Of a stretch of DNA of 64,000 bases, positions 1-10,206 are shown in pieces. Below the pieces are notes generated by a model. The model saw nothing but the letters and a program-made list of their open reading frames with translations, made no database searches and was not told the origin of the DNA. Origin of the DNA: Capronia americana (Eukaryota > Ascomycota > Eurotiomycetes > Chaetothyriales > Herpotrichiellaceae); assembly GCA_016110215.1 (NCBI GenBank), contig JADWQD010000015.1, positions 62,001 to 126,000 on the forward strand. Reading direction: 5' to 3'. A program made the translations under genes and the position numbers. Position 1 is the first letter of the stretch. The number at the start of each line of letters is the position of its first letter.

Positions 1-485
1 GGCAGTCTCCGCCACCTGACCCTGATAATCCGATCCTCCCCGTCGACCTTCATCGGTTCGTCCAGGCCCAGCACCAAATACGTGCCGTCAGGCTCATGCA
101 CGATTTTTACAATCCTTCTCTGGGTATCGCCGACCAAGTATGGTAGATTCGAAGTCCGCATATGGTGCAGCAAGATCGGACGACCTTGATCATCTCCACT
201 CTCATCCAGATAATATGGCCCAGTGTAGGCTACATAATTCCTCCCAACCGTAGCCCACTCCGAATCTGTGCCCTCTTGGCCGCCTTTGTTGAATGGGGTT
301 TGGCCTGGCCGGAGGAGCTGTGCTGACATGTAACCGTCCGGAGTGTACATTATTATACCCTTGGCATCGATCCCCATGGGGTACCTCTTATTCGACTCCT
401 GGTTGGGGAGGTGTGCGCAGTACTCGACAAGCTCCCAAGCTCCGATTAACTGAGATCGGAGGGACGTAGTCGTAGTTGTCGCCAT
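1..485 (-). CDS. Lipocalin-like domain protein (partial, runs off left edge)
   Basis: The reverse strand from the ATG at 485 is open for 161 codons to the window edge, with no stop, so the C-terminus is missing. After a Thr-rich start the protein reads LIGAWELVEYCAH, then a PMGIDAKGIIMYTPDGYMSA block, the hallmark of the fungal/bacterial lipocalin-like family (Lipocalin_5 type, small beta-barrels about 150 residues long). A later segment, RRIVKIVHEPDGTYLVLGLD, fits further barrel strands. The family has no settled biochemical role. Members often sit beside oxidoreductases in metabolic gene groups, as here, where an SDR gene is transcribed divergently from a 405-bp spacer. Start choice: the ATG directly precedes the conserved W-E-L block in the same frame. 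An overlapping ORF starting further upstream (600) is in another frame and loses the domain. Family assignment is from remembered motifs. Confidence 0.75.
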   Translation of the reverse strand, partial: MATTTTTSLRSQLIGAWELVEYCAHLPNQESNKRYPMGIDAKGIIMYTPDGYMSAQLLRPGQTPFNKGGQEGTDSEWATVGRNYVAYTGPYYLDESGDDQGRPILLHHMRTSNLPYLVGDTQRRIVKIVHEPDGTYLVLGLDEPMKVDGEDRIIRVRWRRL

Positions 486-890
486 GGCGCCGAATGAATG
501 GCGAATGCTTATCCGTGCACGAGAAAACCAAACAGTAATGGGCTGATTCTGGTGTTACGTTTTCGTCTGGGGAGGTGAACGGGTATAATCCATCGAACAC
601 TCGACAGTGTTATACTTCTTAATGCCCTCCCCAGCCAAACCGCATATTCACATGCGGTTAACCGAGGGAGACAAACATAGCCGCCCACATCCGGAAGGGC
701 AACCTCAATCCGATGGCGTTAAGAGGGGCCCCTGGCAACAGCAACCCCGCTGGAGTAGGCAATATTGATTCTCGATGCTTGTTCCTCGGTTGACGGTACC
801 ACTTTCCAGCTTGAAAAGCCGGAAGCCTTAAGAGAGCTGCGGGTGAGGGTAAGCCGCGTCGATAAACACCGTGATGGTCACAGACACGTC
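486..890. other. Divergent intergenic spacer, lipocalin-like / SDR
   Basis: 405 bp between two divergent start codons, so it should hold both promoters. I see no convincing TATA box or gene. A short ORF on the minus strand overlaps it but does not continue the lipocalin frame. Confidence 0.5.
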
Positions 891-1900
891 ATGACAGAGA
901 TTCAGATCACAGACAGCGACATTGGTAAGTGAGAGAGGTTGGAATTAGTCCCGGTATCAAACTGATTCTTCTGGATTTTAGGTGACAAGCTGCGTGGAAA
1001 GTCAGCGATTGTGACAGGTGGCTCGTCGGGCATAGGGCAAGGCATTGTCCACTACCTCACCAAGCGTGGCGTCAAGGTCTTGATTGGCGACCTACAACCC
1101 CCTACGGAGGCGATCGATGGGCCAGTCTTCCACAAGACCGACGCGAGTGACTGGGGCGAACTTCTCGCTTTGTTCAAAAGGGCCGTGGAGTTGTTTGGGC
1201 GCATCGACATAGTTGTGCCCAACGCAGGGATTGGTGACCGGGGCGATTTCCATGATCTCACAGATGCCAATGGCGACCCGGTCAAGCCCGAATTTGCATG
1301 TCTCAAGCTCACTCTAGTAGGGCAGATGTATACTGTCAAGCTGGCAATGCACTATATGCGCAAACAGCAGCCTCAAGGCGGCGTCATCGTCTCGACGGTA
1401 TCGAGGAGCGGCTATGACTGCCAGGGCATTCCCGTCTATGCAGCTTCGAAGCACGGCATGATCGGACTGATGCGCGGACTTCGAAGTCATACACTGACGT
1501 GGAACATCCGGATCAATTCGATTGCGCCTCATATCACCGACACCGCCGCGACAAGGCGTGTCCCCAACCTCATCCCCGATCTACAAAGAGTCGGAATCCC
1601 CGTGAGCACGGTGGAGGAGACGGCGAGGGCGGCTGCCTTTTTGGCAGCGCATGACGAGTACAACGGCGCCACAATCAGCATCATGGGGAGCGAGTATCGG
1701 GAGCTCGAGAGCGGGATAGAAAATCACAAGAGGGACATTATGGGCAATGATCCGAGGTTCGACCCGACCCCCGAGCAGCAGCAGTTGCTAGGTAAGAGTT
1801 CATTCCCCTTTCTCTCTCTCTCTCTGCGTGACCGACACCTAGCGATAATCATAACTGATGGGTGTTAGACGCTATATTTACTCCGGCATCGAAATGGTAG
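891..1900 (+). CDS. Short-chain dehydrogenase/reductase (SDR)
   Basis: Three exons: 891-924, 982-1791 and 1869-1900, giving 291 residues. Introns are gtaagt...tttag and gtaaga...gttag. Exon 1 supplies the true ATG. Classical SDR marks: Rossmann cofactor motif TGGSSGIG (about residues 23-30), the NAG motif in VVPNAGIG, a catalytic serine in the VSTVSRSG stretch and the YxxxK pair in YAASKHG (Tyr about 164, Lys about 168). The acidic residue after the second strand (IGDLQ) favours NAD(H). Such enzymes oxidise secondary alcohols or reduce ketones; the substrate cannot be read from sequence. The ending (through DAIFTPASKW) depends on the second intron; without it the frame would read through low-complexity Ser-Leu sequence to a stop at 1868. 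It is convergent with the zinc dehydrogenase to the right. Confidence 0.88.
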
Positions 1901-2151
1901 TGCCGAAGGAACCTCTATAGAAGTTTCGAGGACGCCTTTGAGAAGGTAGACGATAGTATATTATCTCGCCCCGGGCCAGCAGGGAATGTCCATCTAACAA
2001 AGATTATGATGAAGCTATGACTGTGGCTTATACGGGCTCTCTGGCAGCACCCTGTCTCATATGCGTTCTGGTGAATTTCAGCTTTCGATATTCCTCACTG
2101 GACGTCCAAGCAGATTGCTCGTTCGAAGTGCGTCGGCCAACGCAAAACGCC

Positions 2152-3510
2152 TCATTTCAGAAGGTCACTCCTCCATGTGGCAATGATCTTGACATGGTCA
2201 TCCTTGTTTCTCACCAGCTCCTCAAGGCCCTTTTCCACCAGATCCTCGACGTGAAGCCTCCGAGTAATGAGAGCCTCCGCGCCGGCGAATTTTCCCGCCA
2301 CAAAATCCTCCACAACTTCCCGATAATCATCATCATTGTTTCCCATGGAGAACTTGATGGTCAGCTCCCGAAACATTGCGTAATGAATTGGCACCCTGAA
2401 GGGCTGATTCCACCCAGCAATATTGATATACGTTCCCTTTAGACCCAAGCTCTCCATGCCCGCCAGCATGCCAGCCTCTGCACCGGCACAATCAAACACA
2501 ACATCCACGCCTGCTCCCCCTGTCCTCACTCTACATTCTTCAGCCACGTTGGTGGTCAAGGGATTCAAAACATCCCCGGAAGCAGCGAGCTCCAAGCGTC
2601 GAATCATTTGGCTCCTCTTTGCCGTCGGCTCCGAGATAAGGATCCTCCCATTCCCACCAACGCCGACCCCTTTCGCCCGTAGATTCAACAGCACCGCCAA
2701 CCCTACCGGTCCAGCTCCAATCACAAGCACATTAGGCCCTTTCCGACTCGTGATCCCGCTCGCAGCAAGAGCATGCCTGCCCACAGTCAGAGGTTGACAA
2801 AGCACCACACTGTTCAGATCGACACTCCCATCATCAGGAAGGAGATGACACATTCTCATCTCGACGTTGACTTTCTCACTGAAACCGGCGCCACCGCCTC
2901 CGCCGCCATTGAGGCCGATATATCCCCAGTTGTTGCACATGTTGTCGCACCCACTTGTGCACGCAGGACATTTTCGACAAACAATTCGGGGATCGACCAT
3001 GACCGGTGTCCCGACCTTGAACCGCCCATTGGCAGGATAGTTCGAGGGCAATGCGGATACAAGGCCGCAGAATTCATGGCCGAAAGTCACGGGTGGATGG
3101 TCGTTCGTGATGGGGTGAGGCCTTTCCGGCGTATTTATAGACCTGGGCCCGGATGTGTATTCATGGAGATCGGTGCCGCAAATGCCACCCCACAAGACGT
3201 CTATCGTGACCTGGGTAGATGAGCGTCACCCTAGGCAGGGGAAGGAATCATGTCATGAAATGGGGGTGATTTACACGCCTCTATGACGGGCAACGGCGGG
3301 AAAGAGAGGAGAGCGGCGGCAGCATCTGCTTCGGGTTTCGGAGAGCAAAAGGAAAATCCAGGTGAGCCGACGTACCTCGTCCTCTTCTGGAGGGGGTGGA
3401 TCAGGGATGGTCTCGATCCTGATATCATACTTTCCATAGTATCGGGCAGCCTTCATCTTGCCTGACGTGGTGCTCGGGGTGAAATAGGATAACGCGGTGG
3501 TATCGGACAC
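2152..3510 (-). CDS. Zinc-dependent alcohol/polyol dehydrogenase (MDR, butanediol/sorbitol dehydrogenase-like)
   Basis: Two exons on the minus strand, 3510-3376 and 3210-2152, 397 residues. The intron begins gtacgtc and ends ctacccag. The order is typical of medium-chain dehydrogenases: GroES-like domain with catalytic zinc ligands Cys (GGICGTDLHEY) and His-Glu (FGHEFCG), a structural-zinc lobe with clustered cysteines (CRKCPACTSGCDNMC), then a Rossmann domain with VIGAGPVGL and VFDCAG. The nearest families are (R,R)-butanediol and L-iditol/sorbitol dehydrogenases, which oxidise vicinal diols or polyols with NAD. A glycine run (NGGGGGGAGF) stands where the substrate loop lies. The start at 3510 gives 17 residues before MKAARYYGKYDIRIE; the second Met could also serve. 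It is divergent from the Zn2Cys6 regulator, so control by that factor is plausible. Confidence 0.88.
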
Positions 3511-4053
3511 AAGTAGAATATGTGCCTATGGCTCTCAGTTGTTCTGTGGGAAAAGTTCAAATTGTAAATAGTTGGCCACAGCCTGTGACCGAGTGTGATT
3601 GCTCGGTATCATGTGTAGGAGATCTATCTTGCCTCAATCGGCTATCCATATTCAGGTCTTGATCTCGCCTTTATCCCGGGCGCCCTACTGACATGGATCT
3701 TGAGTCCTCTACTTGAAACACTAGAACCATACTGTATTTCAATACGGCTAATGTTGGAGGACTCGGCTGCTCAACATGGTTAACCGAGGAAATCCCAGAC
3801 AACGCTCCCTTTCGGCGAGGGAAAATCCCTTGCAGAACTGCTTCCGGACAGTCTGAAAACTTTTACCCCAAATCTGCTGCGAGACACAGAATTTGTTCTG
3901 GTCACGAGACTTGATTTCACTTTTCGTATCCTTCAGAGGATCCACGTCGGGAATAATGCTTCTTCGCACTTCACCTCTCAGTGTTGCCTGAGCACTACGC
4001 CATTCGATCACCACCGTGGGAGACTACTCAAGACAGGCAGCTGGTCAACAGAT
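3511..4053. other. Divergent promoter region, dehydrogenase / Zn2Cys6 regulator
   Basis: 543 bp between divergent starts. Small ORFs overlap it on both strands but none shows a domain. It is the most likely place for binding sites of the adjacent regulator; I did not find a clear CGG-spacer-CCG pair. Confidence 0.45.
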
Positions 4054-6237
4054 ATGTCAATCTTGCCCGAACATCTAGCGAATCATTCCGACACGCAGGG
4101 TTCTTCAACTCTACGGTTCATCCCTTCGAAGCCAGTGAGAAGGCGAGCGTCTCAAGCTTGCGTTCCATGTCGGAATCGAAAGGTTCGCTGTGATTCTGCC
4201 CTTCACACTCCTGCGCCTTGCACAAACTGCCGACTGGATGGGACTGTCTGTGAGGTGACCCAGAGCAAACGTCGCAGGTGACAATTGGTTTCCTCCTCTG
4301 TGTCTCACGTAGTGACTCTGTCTTAGACGAACTTATGCCGCCACTGGTTCCTCAGCTGCGGCCGCTATATTACCCTCGACAGAAGCAACTAGAATGACAA
4401 GGTCTATGGGTGCCTACAACCGACAGCTTCACCAAGAAAACGTACAATCTACCGAGGATGGACATGGGGATGCACAGTTTTGCGGGAGATCTGCTAGCAA
4501 CTCTCAAAACATGGCCACGGAAGGGTCCGTTGATGAAGCAGACATCATGACCATACCGTCCCTTCCTCAGTTTATTAAGCCCCTCTCACCTTCGCTAGGG
4601 ACGGACGACCTACGATATCTCGCCAAGCGGAAGTGCTTTGAGTGTATGTCTTCGGACCTTGAGAAGATCGTGATCCGGAGATATGCGGAATTCATCCACC
4701 CGTTGATTCCCGTCCTTGACCTGGACGAATTCATCGGCATTGTTTTCGGAGATCTACAACAGAAAATCTCGTTGCTCCTATATCACACAGTTTTGTGCGC
4801 TGGCCTAGCCGTCGTCGAAATTGAAACAATCCATGAGTATGGTTATGACTCTAAGCCTTCAGCAAGAGAAGAGCTGTACCTCAAAGCTAAGGTCGGCCTT
4901 GGATGGATGCCCCTATCATAAGGCCTGATATCTAATAGGAATCCTAGGCCTTGTTTGATATGGATGCGGAGCCGGACCGTCTAGCAGCCTCTCAAGCGGC
5001 CATTCTACTCGTCACTTGGGGCAGTAACAAACATTCTCGGGATGCCTTTTACTGGTTAGGCATTGCCATCAGCCTGGCTTGCGCTCTAAAAATGCACAGG
5101 CCTGAGGGCAGCGCGAGCCTCCCCAAAGCTGAGCAGTCATTGCGCCGACGAATTTGGTGGACTATCATCATGAAGGAGTGCGATATCTGTTTGACACTGG
5201 GCAGACCCCCGCGCGTGTCCCCATACAGGACAGCCTTGCTCCAACAAGAGGCGTTTACAAACGACGCCCGACTGACTGACTATTCGAAGCTACCGGAGAC
5301 CGGGAAGCTTCGGAGAGACCCATGGATCCAACCGCGTCTTGACATGGCATGCATGGAGAAGGCAAAGCTCTCACTGGTTATATACCGAATCCTGCAACTC
5401 CCTCGCTCGTCCTCTGATTACACCGGAAATCCACACCGGCGAAGCGCGAGGATCTGGCAGCTAGAATCAGAGCTGAAAGATTGGCGTCTTCAGCTACCCG
5501 CGGAACTGACGTCGTTCAATCCAGCTTTAAACTCTTCCGAGGATGCAGACAGGTCATTGCAAATGGCCATATCAATCTTACATTTGACACAATCAATGGC
5601 TCTCATAATGTTGCATAAGAGCGAGGTTCCATTCGCAACATGGCTCGAGTCTCCAGTGCCCATGCTTGGAGATGACTGGCTTGAAGATGATGGAGCAACG
5701 GATGCTCAGGGGCATATCAAGTCCATGAGGCAAGCCGCCTACGAGATAACCGCGATCCATAAGGCTTTACACGAGCGAGGGTTGACTTCGTCTGTTCCAA
5801 CAATCGGAGTAGCCGCTGTCTGTACAGCCGTGTTTGTTTGCCTTTTGGACGCCCGGTCAGCTCAAGCATCGGTTCGGCAAGCGAGCTTGGACCGTCTCGA
5901 TACCTGCCTAGTTGTCCTCCGCGAGCTGGGGCAAATAAACCACGCCGCGACAGACGTGACGAGGATCGTCGAATCAGCTGTCCAGACTGCTCGAGATTTT
6001 CCTGCAACGCCGGCGGCTACGCAAAGGACAGATATTACGGCTCAGAACCCGTCCTTGATGACTACACATGAGCTAGACTGCACCACCCACAGCTACATGG
6101 AGGGAGTTTTGCCCGCTCGGTCCGACAAACGGCCTAATATCGCCGGATCAGACACTCCAGCCCTGTTTGTTTCTGCCTTTGGCTCCACAGGCCAGGATTT
6201 GTTCCTGGGAATGGAGGAATTCTTCGACTTTGTATGA
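4054..6237 (+). CDS. Zn2Cys6 fungal-specific transcription factor
   Basis: Three exons, 4054-4277, 4327-4891 and 4948-6237, 692 residues. The N-terminal zinc cluster has the six cysteines at residues 36, 39, 46, 56, 59 and 66 (C-x2-C-x6-C-x9-C-x2-C-x6-C), preceded by a basic stretch and followed by SKRRRR, a nuclear-type basic linker. The middle shows the fungal-specific TF domain: ALFDMDAEPDRLAASQAAIL, then AFYWLGIAISLACALKMHRP and the diagnostic LRRRIWWTIIMKECDICL with the GRPPRV turn. It resembles the cutinase transcription factor (CTF1) type of regulator. It should bind promoters as a dimer in the nucleus. Position, divergent from the zinc dehydrogenase and within a group of oxidoreductases, suggests local pathway control. 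Both introns are needed to keep frame; the second (56 nt) removes an in-frame stop. Confidence 0.9.
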
Positions 6238-7131
6238 AATTAACGAAAACTCGGAACCTTCCTCAAAAGGGGTCTTGATATGCGAAGAAACGCTCGATAC
6301 CACTCACTTTTCGCCCGGCTTTGAATTTCAAGTGAAGTGCCAGAAGTCAGAGCGATGGTGACCTTACGTGAATCACAGGTACAGAGCGTCACATAGTCCT
6401 ACAGATACGCCAATCGCGCTGTTTGTCCTTACAGTAATACACAAGAGTGCGGCTGTAATCGGGAACAAACTTTTGTGTTCACCTTCTCCACCGGTTGAAA
6501 GTTCTTGAACATGGACATGTGAGTAGATTCTGTCTGGGTCAGGGATGTTGCCACAGCTTGCTTGTGCCGCCGAATGAGAGATTTTGAGGGCCTAGATTTA
6601 TCTGAGCGAGCAGTGAGGGTGTTCATGCTACATTTGAGAGAAAAAAATATTTAAAAAAAATGGCGTTCTTCAGTGGTTCCGAAAGCGGCCCAGAAGCAAG
6701 CAAGCAATCACGTCGAGGCTGGACAGACAGGCAGCACGCTGAGAATGCGCACGATTGCCGTACCGATTGATACTGTACTGTACTGTACGGTCGCCGTCAA
6801 GCCTGTTCTCGTACGCTGGCTACTTAGTTCGCTCTGGAGCCTAGCATTGCGTTTGCATCGTCTCGGTCGAGATTCCGACTATTGGTGCTCCGTACAACTA
6901 TATCGAGAGGAAACTATATTGAGAGTACAACTACATGTGGAGAGTACAGCTACATATCGAAAGAATGAATAATGTCCCAACCATTGAGCTGCCCATAGGA
7001 TCATCTTTATCGATGAAGAAGCACCCGAGGACATCTTTGTCAATGGAGAAGTACTTGAGAACATTATAATGCGAACAACACCGCTAGAGGCTCAACACCA
7101 GTGACAGCAAAGGTCACAACCTCCGACAGCA
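6238..7131. other. Convergent intergenic region with small repeats
   Basis: 894 bp between the ends of the regulator and the aldehyde dehydrogenase. It contains an ACTGT pentamer run near 6770-6788, three imperfect copies of a 19-bp GTACAACTA-type unit at about 6890-6960, and a 30-bp duplication at 7003-7062. Small ORFs here show no domains. Confidence 0.5.
7003..7062 (+). repeat. Two imperfect 30-bp tandem copies
   Basis: Copies at 7003-7032 and 7033-7062 match at 23 of 30 positions, and all seven differences are transitions. In one frame they read as a repeated decapeptide (IFIDEEAPED / IFVNGEVLEN), which may be a remnant of a repeat protein or chance. Confidence 0.6.
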
Positions 7132-8640
7132 TCACTGATAAACGTCGGTGACAGCCCTCCATCTGGGGATCTCCCCGAAACCGCTTGGCTGCGTGATGAC
7201 TTTCGCGCGGCACCATTCTTTGAGCGTGTCAATACTGTGCTCCCTTCCATACCCCGTCTCCTTAGCGCCTCCAAACGGTATCCCGAGTATGTTTCGAAAG
7301 TAGTTGTTGACAAACACCAAGCCGACATCCACCTTTTTCGAGAAGCGCCAGCACCGTTCGTTGTTCTGGCTGAAGATGATGCTGGTGAGGCCGTATCTGG
7401 ACTCGTTGACAATGTCGATGGCTTCGTCCTCCTCCTCGAACGGCGTGACGGTTACGAGCACACCGAACATCTCCTCCTGCGCGATGACCAGGTCCCTGCT
7501 CACATCGGTGATCAAGGTTGGCGGAACGAAGTAGCCATTTTGGCAAGCTGGATCGTCTGGCAGCCGACCTTGCGCTGCAATCTTGGCCTGGCCTGTCTTC
7601 TCAAGTTCCTTCGCTTTCTGCAGGTACCCGAGCACCCTCTCCTGCTGTGCCTTGCTTACCTGTGGGCCGAGATGGGTACTTGGGTCCAGGCCATTTCCGG
7701 ATTTGAGCTTCCGCACACCATCGGCAAGTTTCTGGCAGAATTGCTTGTACACGCCTTTTTGGACAAGGATCCTTGACGCCGCGGTGCACGCCTCGCCTTT
7801 GTTGAAAAAGGCTCCTTCCAACGCATAACCGACGGCGCGGTCGAGATCCTCCACGTCGTCGAAGACGACAAAGGCGTTTTTGCCTCCGAGTTCTAGCACC
7901 ACTGGCGTTACCGTCTTTGCTGCTGCTTCGGCTGCCTTAGCACCGGCAACAGTCGAGCCCGTGAAGGATACCATCTTCACCAGATCGTGCTTGATCAACG
8001 CCGAGGGCACGTCCGGTCCCAAACCTGGGACGACCTGAACCACATTAGGCGGGAGCACCTCTGAGATGATCTCGCACATTCTGATCACCGTCAGTGGCGC
8101 TTGTTCCCCAGGCTTGAGAATCATGACGTTGCCCGCGGCCAACGCCGGGGCCGTCTTCCCACCGAAATGGATGGGCGGCCAGTTGAACGGCAAAATCCCA
8201 GCACAGACACCAAACGGCTCGTGAATGACCGTTGCATTCACGCTCCCCCGCTGATAAAATTCGCCCGGCAGCTTATCACAAATGCTGGCGAAGAATCGGA
8301 AAACGCCAATCAGGAAATTGACATCGAAAGCCAGCGCATCCTGCTTGGGCTTCCCGTTCTCAAGGCACAACAATTCGGCGAGCTCGTCCTTGTGAGGCTC
8401 CAAGGCGTCGGCGCATTTGAAGAGCAAGGCACTTCGCTCGGCAGGCGAGCGCCAGCGCCAGTCTGTCTCGTAGGCTTCCTGAGCAGCTTGGACGGCGGCG
8501 TCGACTTCCTTTGGAGTGCCCGCCTGCAGGTGTGTGATTATCTCGCCGGTCGCTGGATTGTGGACCGGGAATCTGAGGGACGGGTCCGCGTCGGGCGAGG
8601 AGTACCGGACTCTCAACACTTCGGGGTATTTGAGAGGCAT
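7132..8640 (-). CDS. Aldehyde dehydrogenase (NAD(P)-dependent, class 1/2-like superfamily)
   Basis: A single exon of 502 residues from the ATG at 8640. The upstream in-frame extension would need a GTG start, so I use the Met of MPLKYPEVLRV. The full ALDH fold is present: oxyanion Asn region ILPFNWP, cofactor segment MVSFTGSTVAG, general-base Glu in VLELGGKN (about residue 250) and catalytic Cys in FFNKGEACTAASRI (about 286). The C-terminal GIPFGGAKETGYGRE matches the family's closing motif. Length fits the usual ~500. It oxidises an aldehyde to the acid with NAD(P), probably in the cytosol, since no clear targeting peptide is visible from this start. It is divergent from the GST gene across 578 bp and convergent with the regulator, so it may act on aldehydes made by the neighbouring dehydrogenases. 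The substrate is unknown. Confidence 0.9.
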   Translation of the reverse strand: MPLKYPEVLRVRYSSPDADPSLRFPVHNPATGEIITHLQAGTPKEVDAAVQAAQEAYETDWRWRSPAERSALLFKCADALEPHKDELAELLCLENGKPKQDALAFDVNFLIGVFRFFASICDKLPGEFYQRGSVNATVIHEPFGVCAGILPFNWPPIHFGGKTAPALAAGNVMILKPGEQAPLTVIRMCEIISEVLPPNVVQVVPGLGPDVPSALIKHDLVKMVSFTGSTVAGAKAAEAAAKTVTPVVLELGGKNAFVVFDDVEDLDRAVGYALEGAFFNKGEACTAASRILVQKGVYKQFCQKLADGVRKLKSGNGLDPSTHLGPQVSKAQQERVLGYLQKAKELEKTGQAKIAAQGRLPDDPACQNGYFVPPTLITDVSRDLVIAQEEMFGVLVTVTPFEEEDEAIDIVNESRYGLTSIIFSQNNERCWRFSKKVDVGLVFVNNYFRNILGIPFGGAKETGYGREHSIDTLKEWCRAKVITQPSGFGEIPRWRAVTDVYQ

Positions 8641-9218
8641 GGTACTTCTGGCCAAAAGGGACAAACTTGTTCTTGATCTGGGGACGGAGAGCACTGTGAG
8701 TTCTGGTTATTTCTTGGTTCTCGGCGCCGCCCGGCTCAGTGTAGGACACATATAAACCGAAGTCATCGTACGATATCACGACTGATGAACCGCTTGGACA
8801 TTACGGAGATAACATCAGCTGTACGAAGAGGAGGTCATGACGCTGGCATGCGGCGCTGTTTGTCCGGGCAATGGTCATTCCACCTTTGGTACTGGTAGCC
8901 CCATTGCGCTGGAGGCCTCGCGGCAACCAGTCACCAGAGACATGCAGTCTCCCGTGCGGTCGAGCGAGCGGAGGATCGCCTGATGGCGCAAGAGTAATCG
9001 ACACTGTAGATCCCACACGGAGGTGGATTGCGTCAACCCCGCACATGTTGCTCGCGGATGGAGTCATCTTGGGTTGTCGTGATTCTCCAAATCATTATCC
9101 TATCGTGATGGCGTCGTGTAGAACTTTCAATTGACGTCGTAGAGAACAGCAAAGTGTTCTTTCTATCTCTTGAAACGGTGCTTTTGTATGCTCGACAGCG
9201 CCTCTTTGACACGCAAAC
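8641..9218. other. Divergent promoter region, aldehyde dehydrogenase / GST
   Basis: 578 bp shared upstream region. No gene is seen; ORFs here are short and overlap on both strands. Co-regulation of the two flanking detoxification enzymes through this spacer is an inference. Confidence 0.45.
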
Positions 9219-10206
9219 ATGGGCTCAGCTCATCCCGACGCAGACATCTACCCCGAAGCAACCGGACCGGCAGCTAAAATCGTCGCGGCGCATCAGAAAG
9301 ATGAGCCAATAACTTTGTATTCGGGCTGGTTCTGCCCGTTCGTGCAGAGAGCTTGGATCACGCTCGAGGAGAAGAAAATCCCGTATAAATATGTCGAGAT
9401 CAATCCGTACAACAAGGAGCCAAGGTTTGAGAATTTTCGCTCATCGGTGGTTGACACGGCTGACCCGAAAAGCTTCCTCAAGCTCAACCCAAGAGGTTTG
9501 GTGCCCACGTTGGGATGTCCCCAAAAGGATGGGACCACCAAGCCCTTGATTGAGTCGAATATCATCTGCGAGTAGGTCTAACGAGCCAGCTGTATCATTA
9601 GCGAGCGTCCTCGGCTAACGAGAGTATTAGGTACTTGGACGAGATGTATCCGGACCAGACGCCCTTGTGGCCGAAGGACCCGTACACGAAAGCGAGGATG
9701 AAAGTCTGGGTCGACCATGTCACCAGCAGAATCCTCCCAGCTTACCATAGGTACGTGTCTATCGTGGCAACAGAGCGTGCCCGCTTATCACCATTAACAG
9801 GTTCCTGCAACACACGGAAAAGAGCCCTTACTCCTTAGAGAATGCGCGCTCCGACCTTCTCGGCGCCATCAAAACATGGATCTCCAACGCCGACCCGGAA
9901 GGCCCCTGGTTCCTCGGCAAGGATTTCAGCTTTGGGGACGTCGTCCTGGCGCCCTGGGCGAAGAGAATGTGGGTTTTCGATCATTTCAAAGGCGGTCTGG
10001 GAATACCTGAGCCGGGTCAAGGCGGCGACGACGAGGAGCTTTGGGCGAGATGGCGAAAGTGGTCCGATGCTGTCGCGGCGAGGAAATCTGTGAATGACAC
10101 GATGAGTGAGACGGAGCATTATCTGCCCATCTATCAGCGCTATGCAGAGGATAGAGCGCAGAGTGAAATGGCAAAGGCGACGAGGGAGGGGAGAGGCGTG
10201 CCCTGA
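9219..10206 (+). CDS. Glutathione S-transferase, omega-like
   Basis: Three exons, 9219-9571, 9631-9750 and 9801-10206, 292 residues. The N-terminal thioredoxin-fold domain holds TLYSGWFCPFVQRAWITLEE with the active-site Cys39 in a CPF motif, as in omega-class and related cysteine GSTs rather than Tyr/Ser GSTs. The cis-Pro glutathione-binding turn lies in RGLVPTLGC, followed by the Glu-Ser pair (IESNIICEYLDE) that contacts glutathione. The C-terminal helical domain includes GKDFSFGDVVLAPWAKR. An insertion around ENFRSSVVDTADPKSFLK is longer than in animal omega GSTs. The likely role is glutathione-dependent reduction or dehalogenation of small electrophiles in the cytosol. Both introns are phase 2 and restore a continuous domain. 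Confidence 0.88.
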
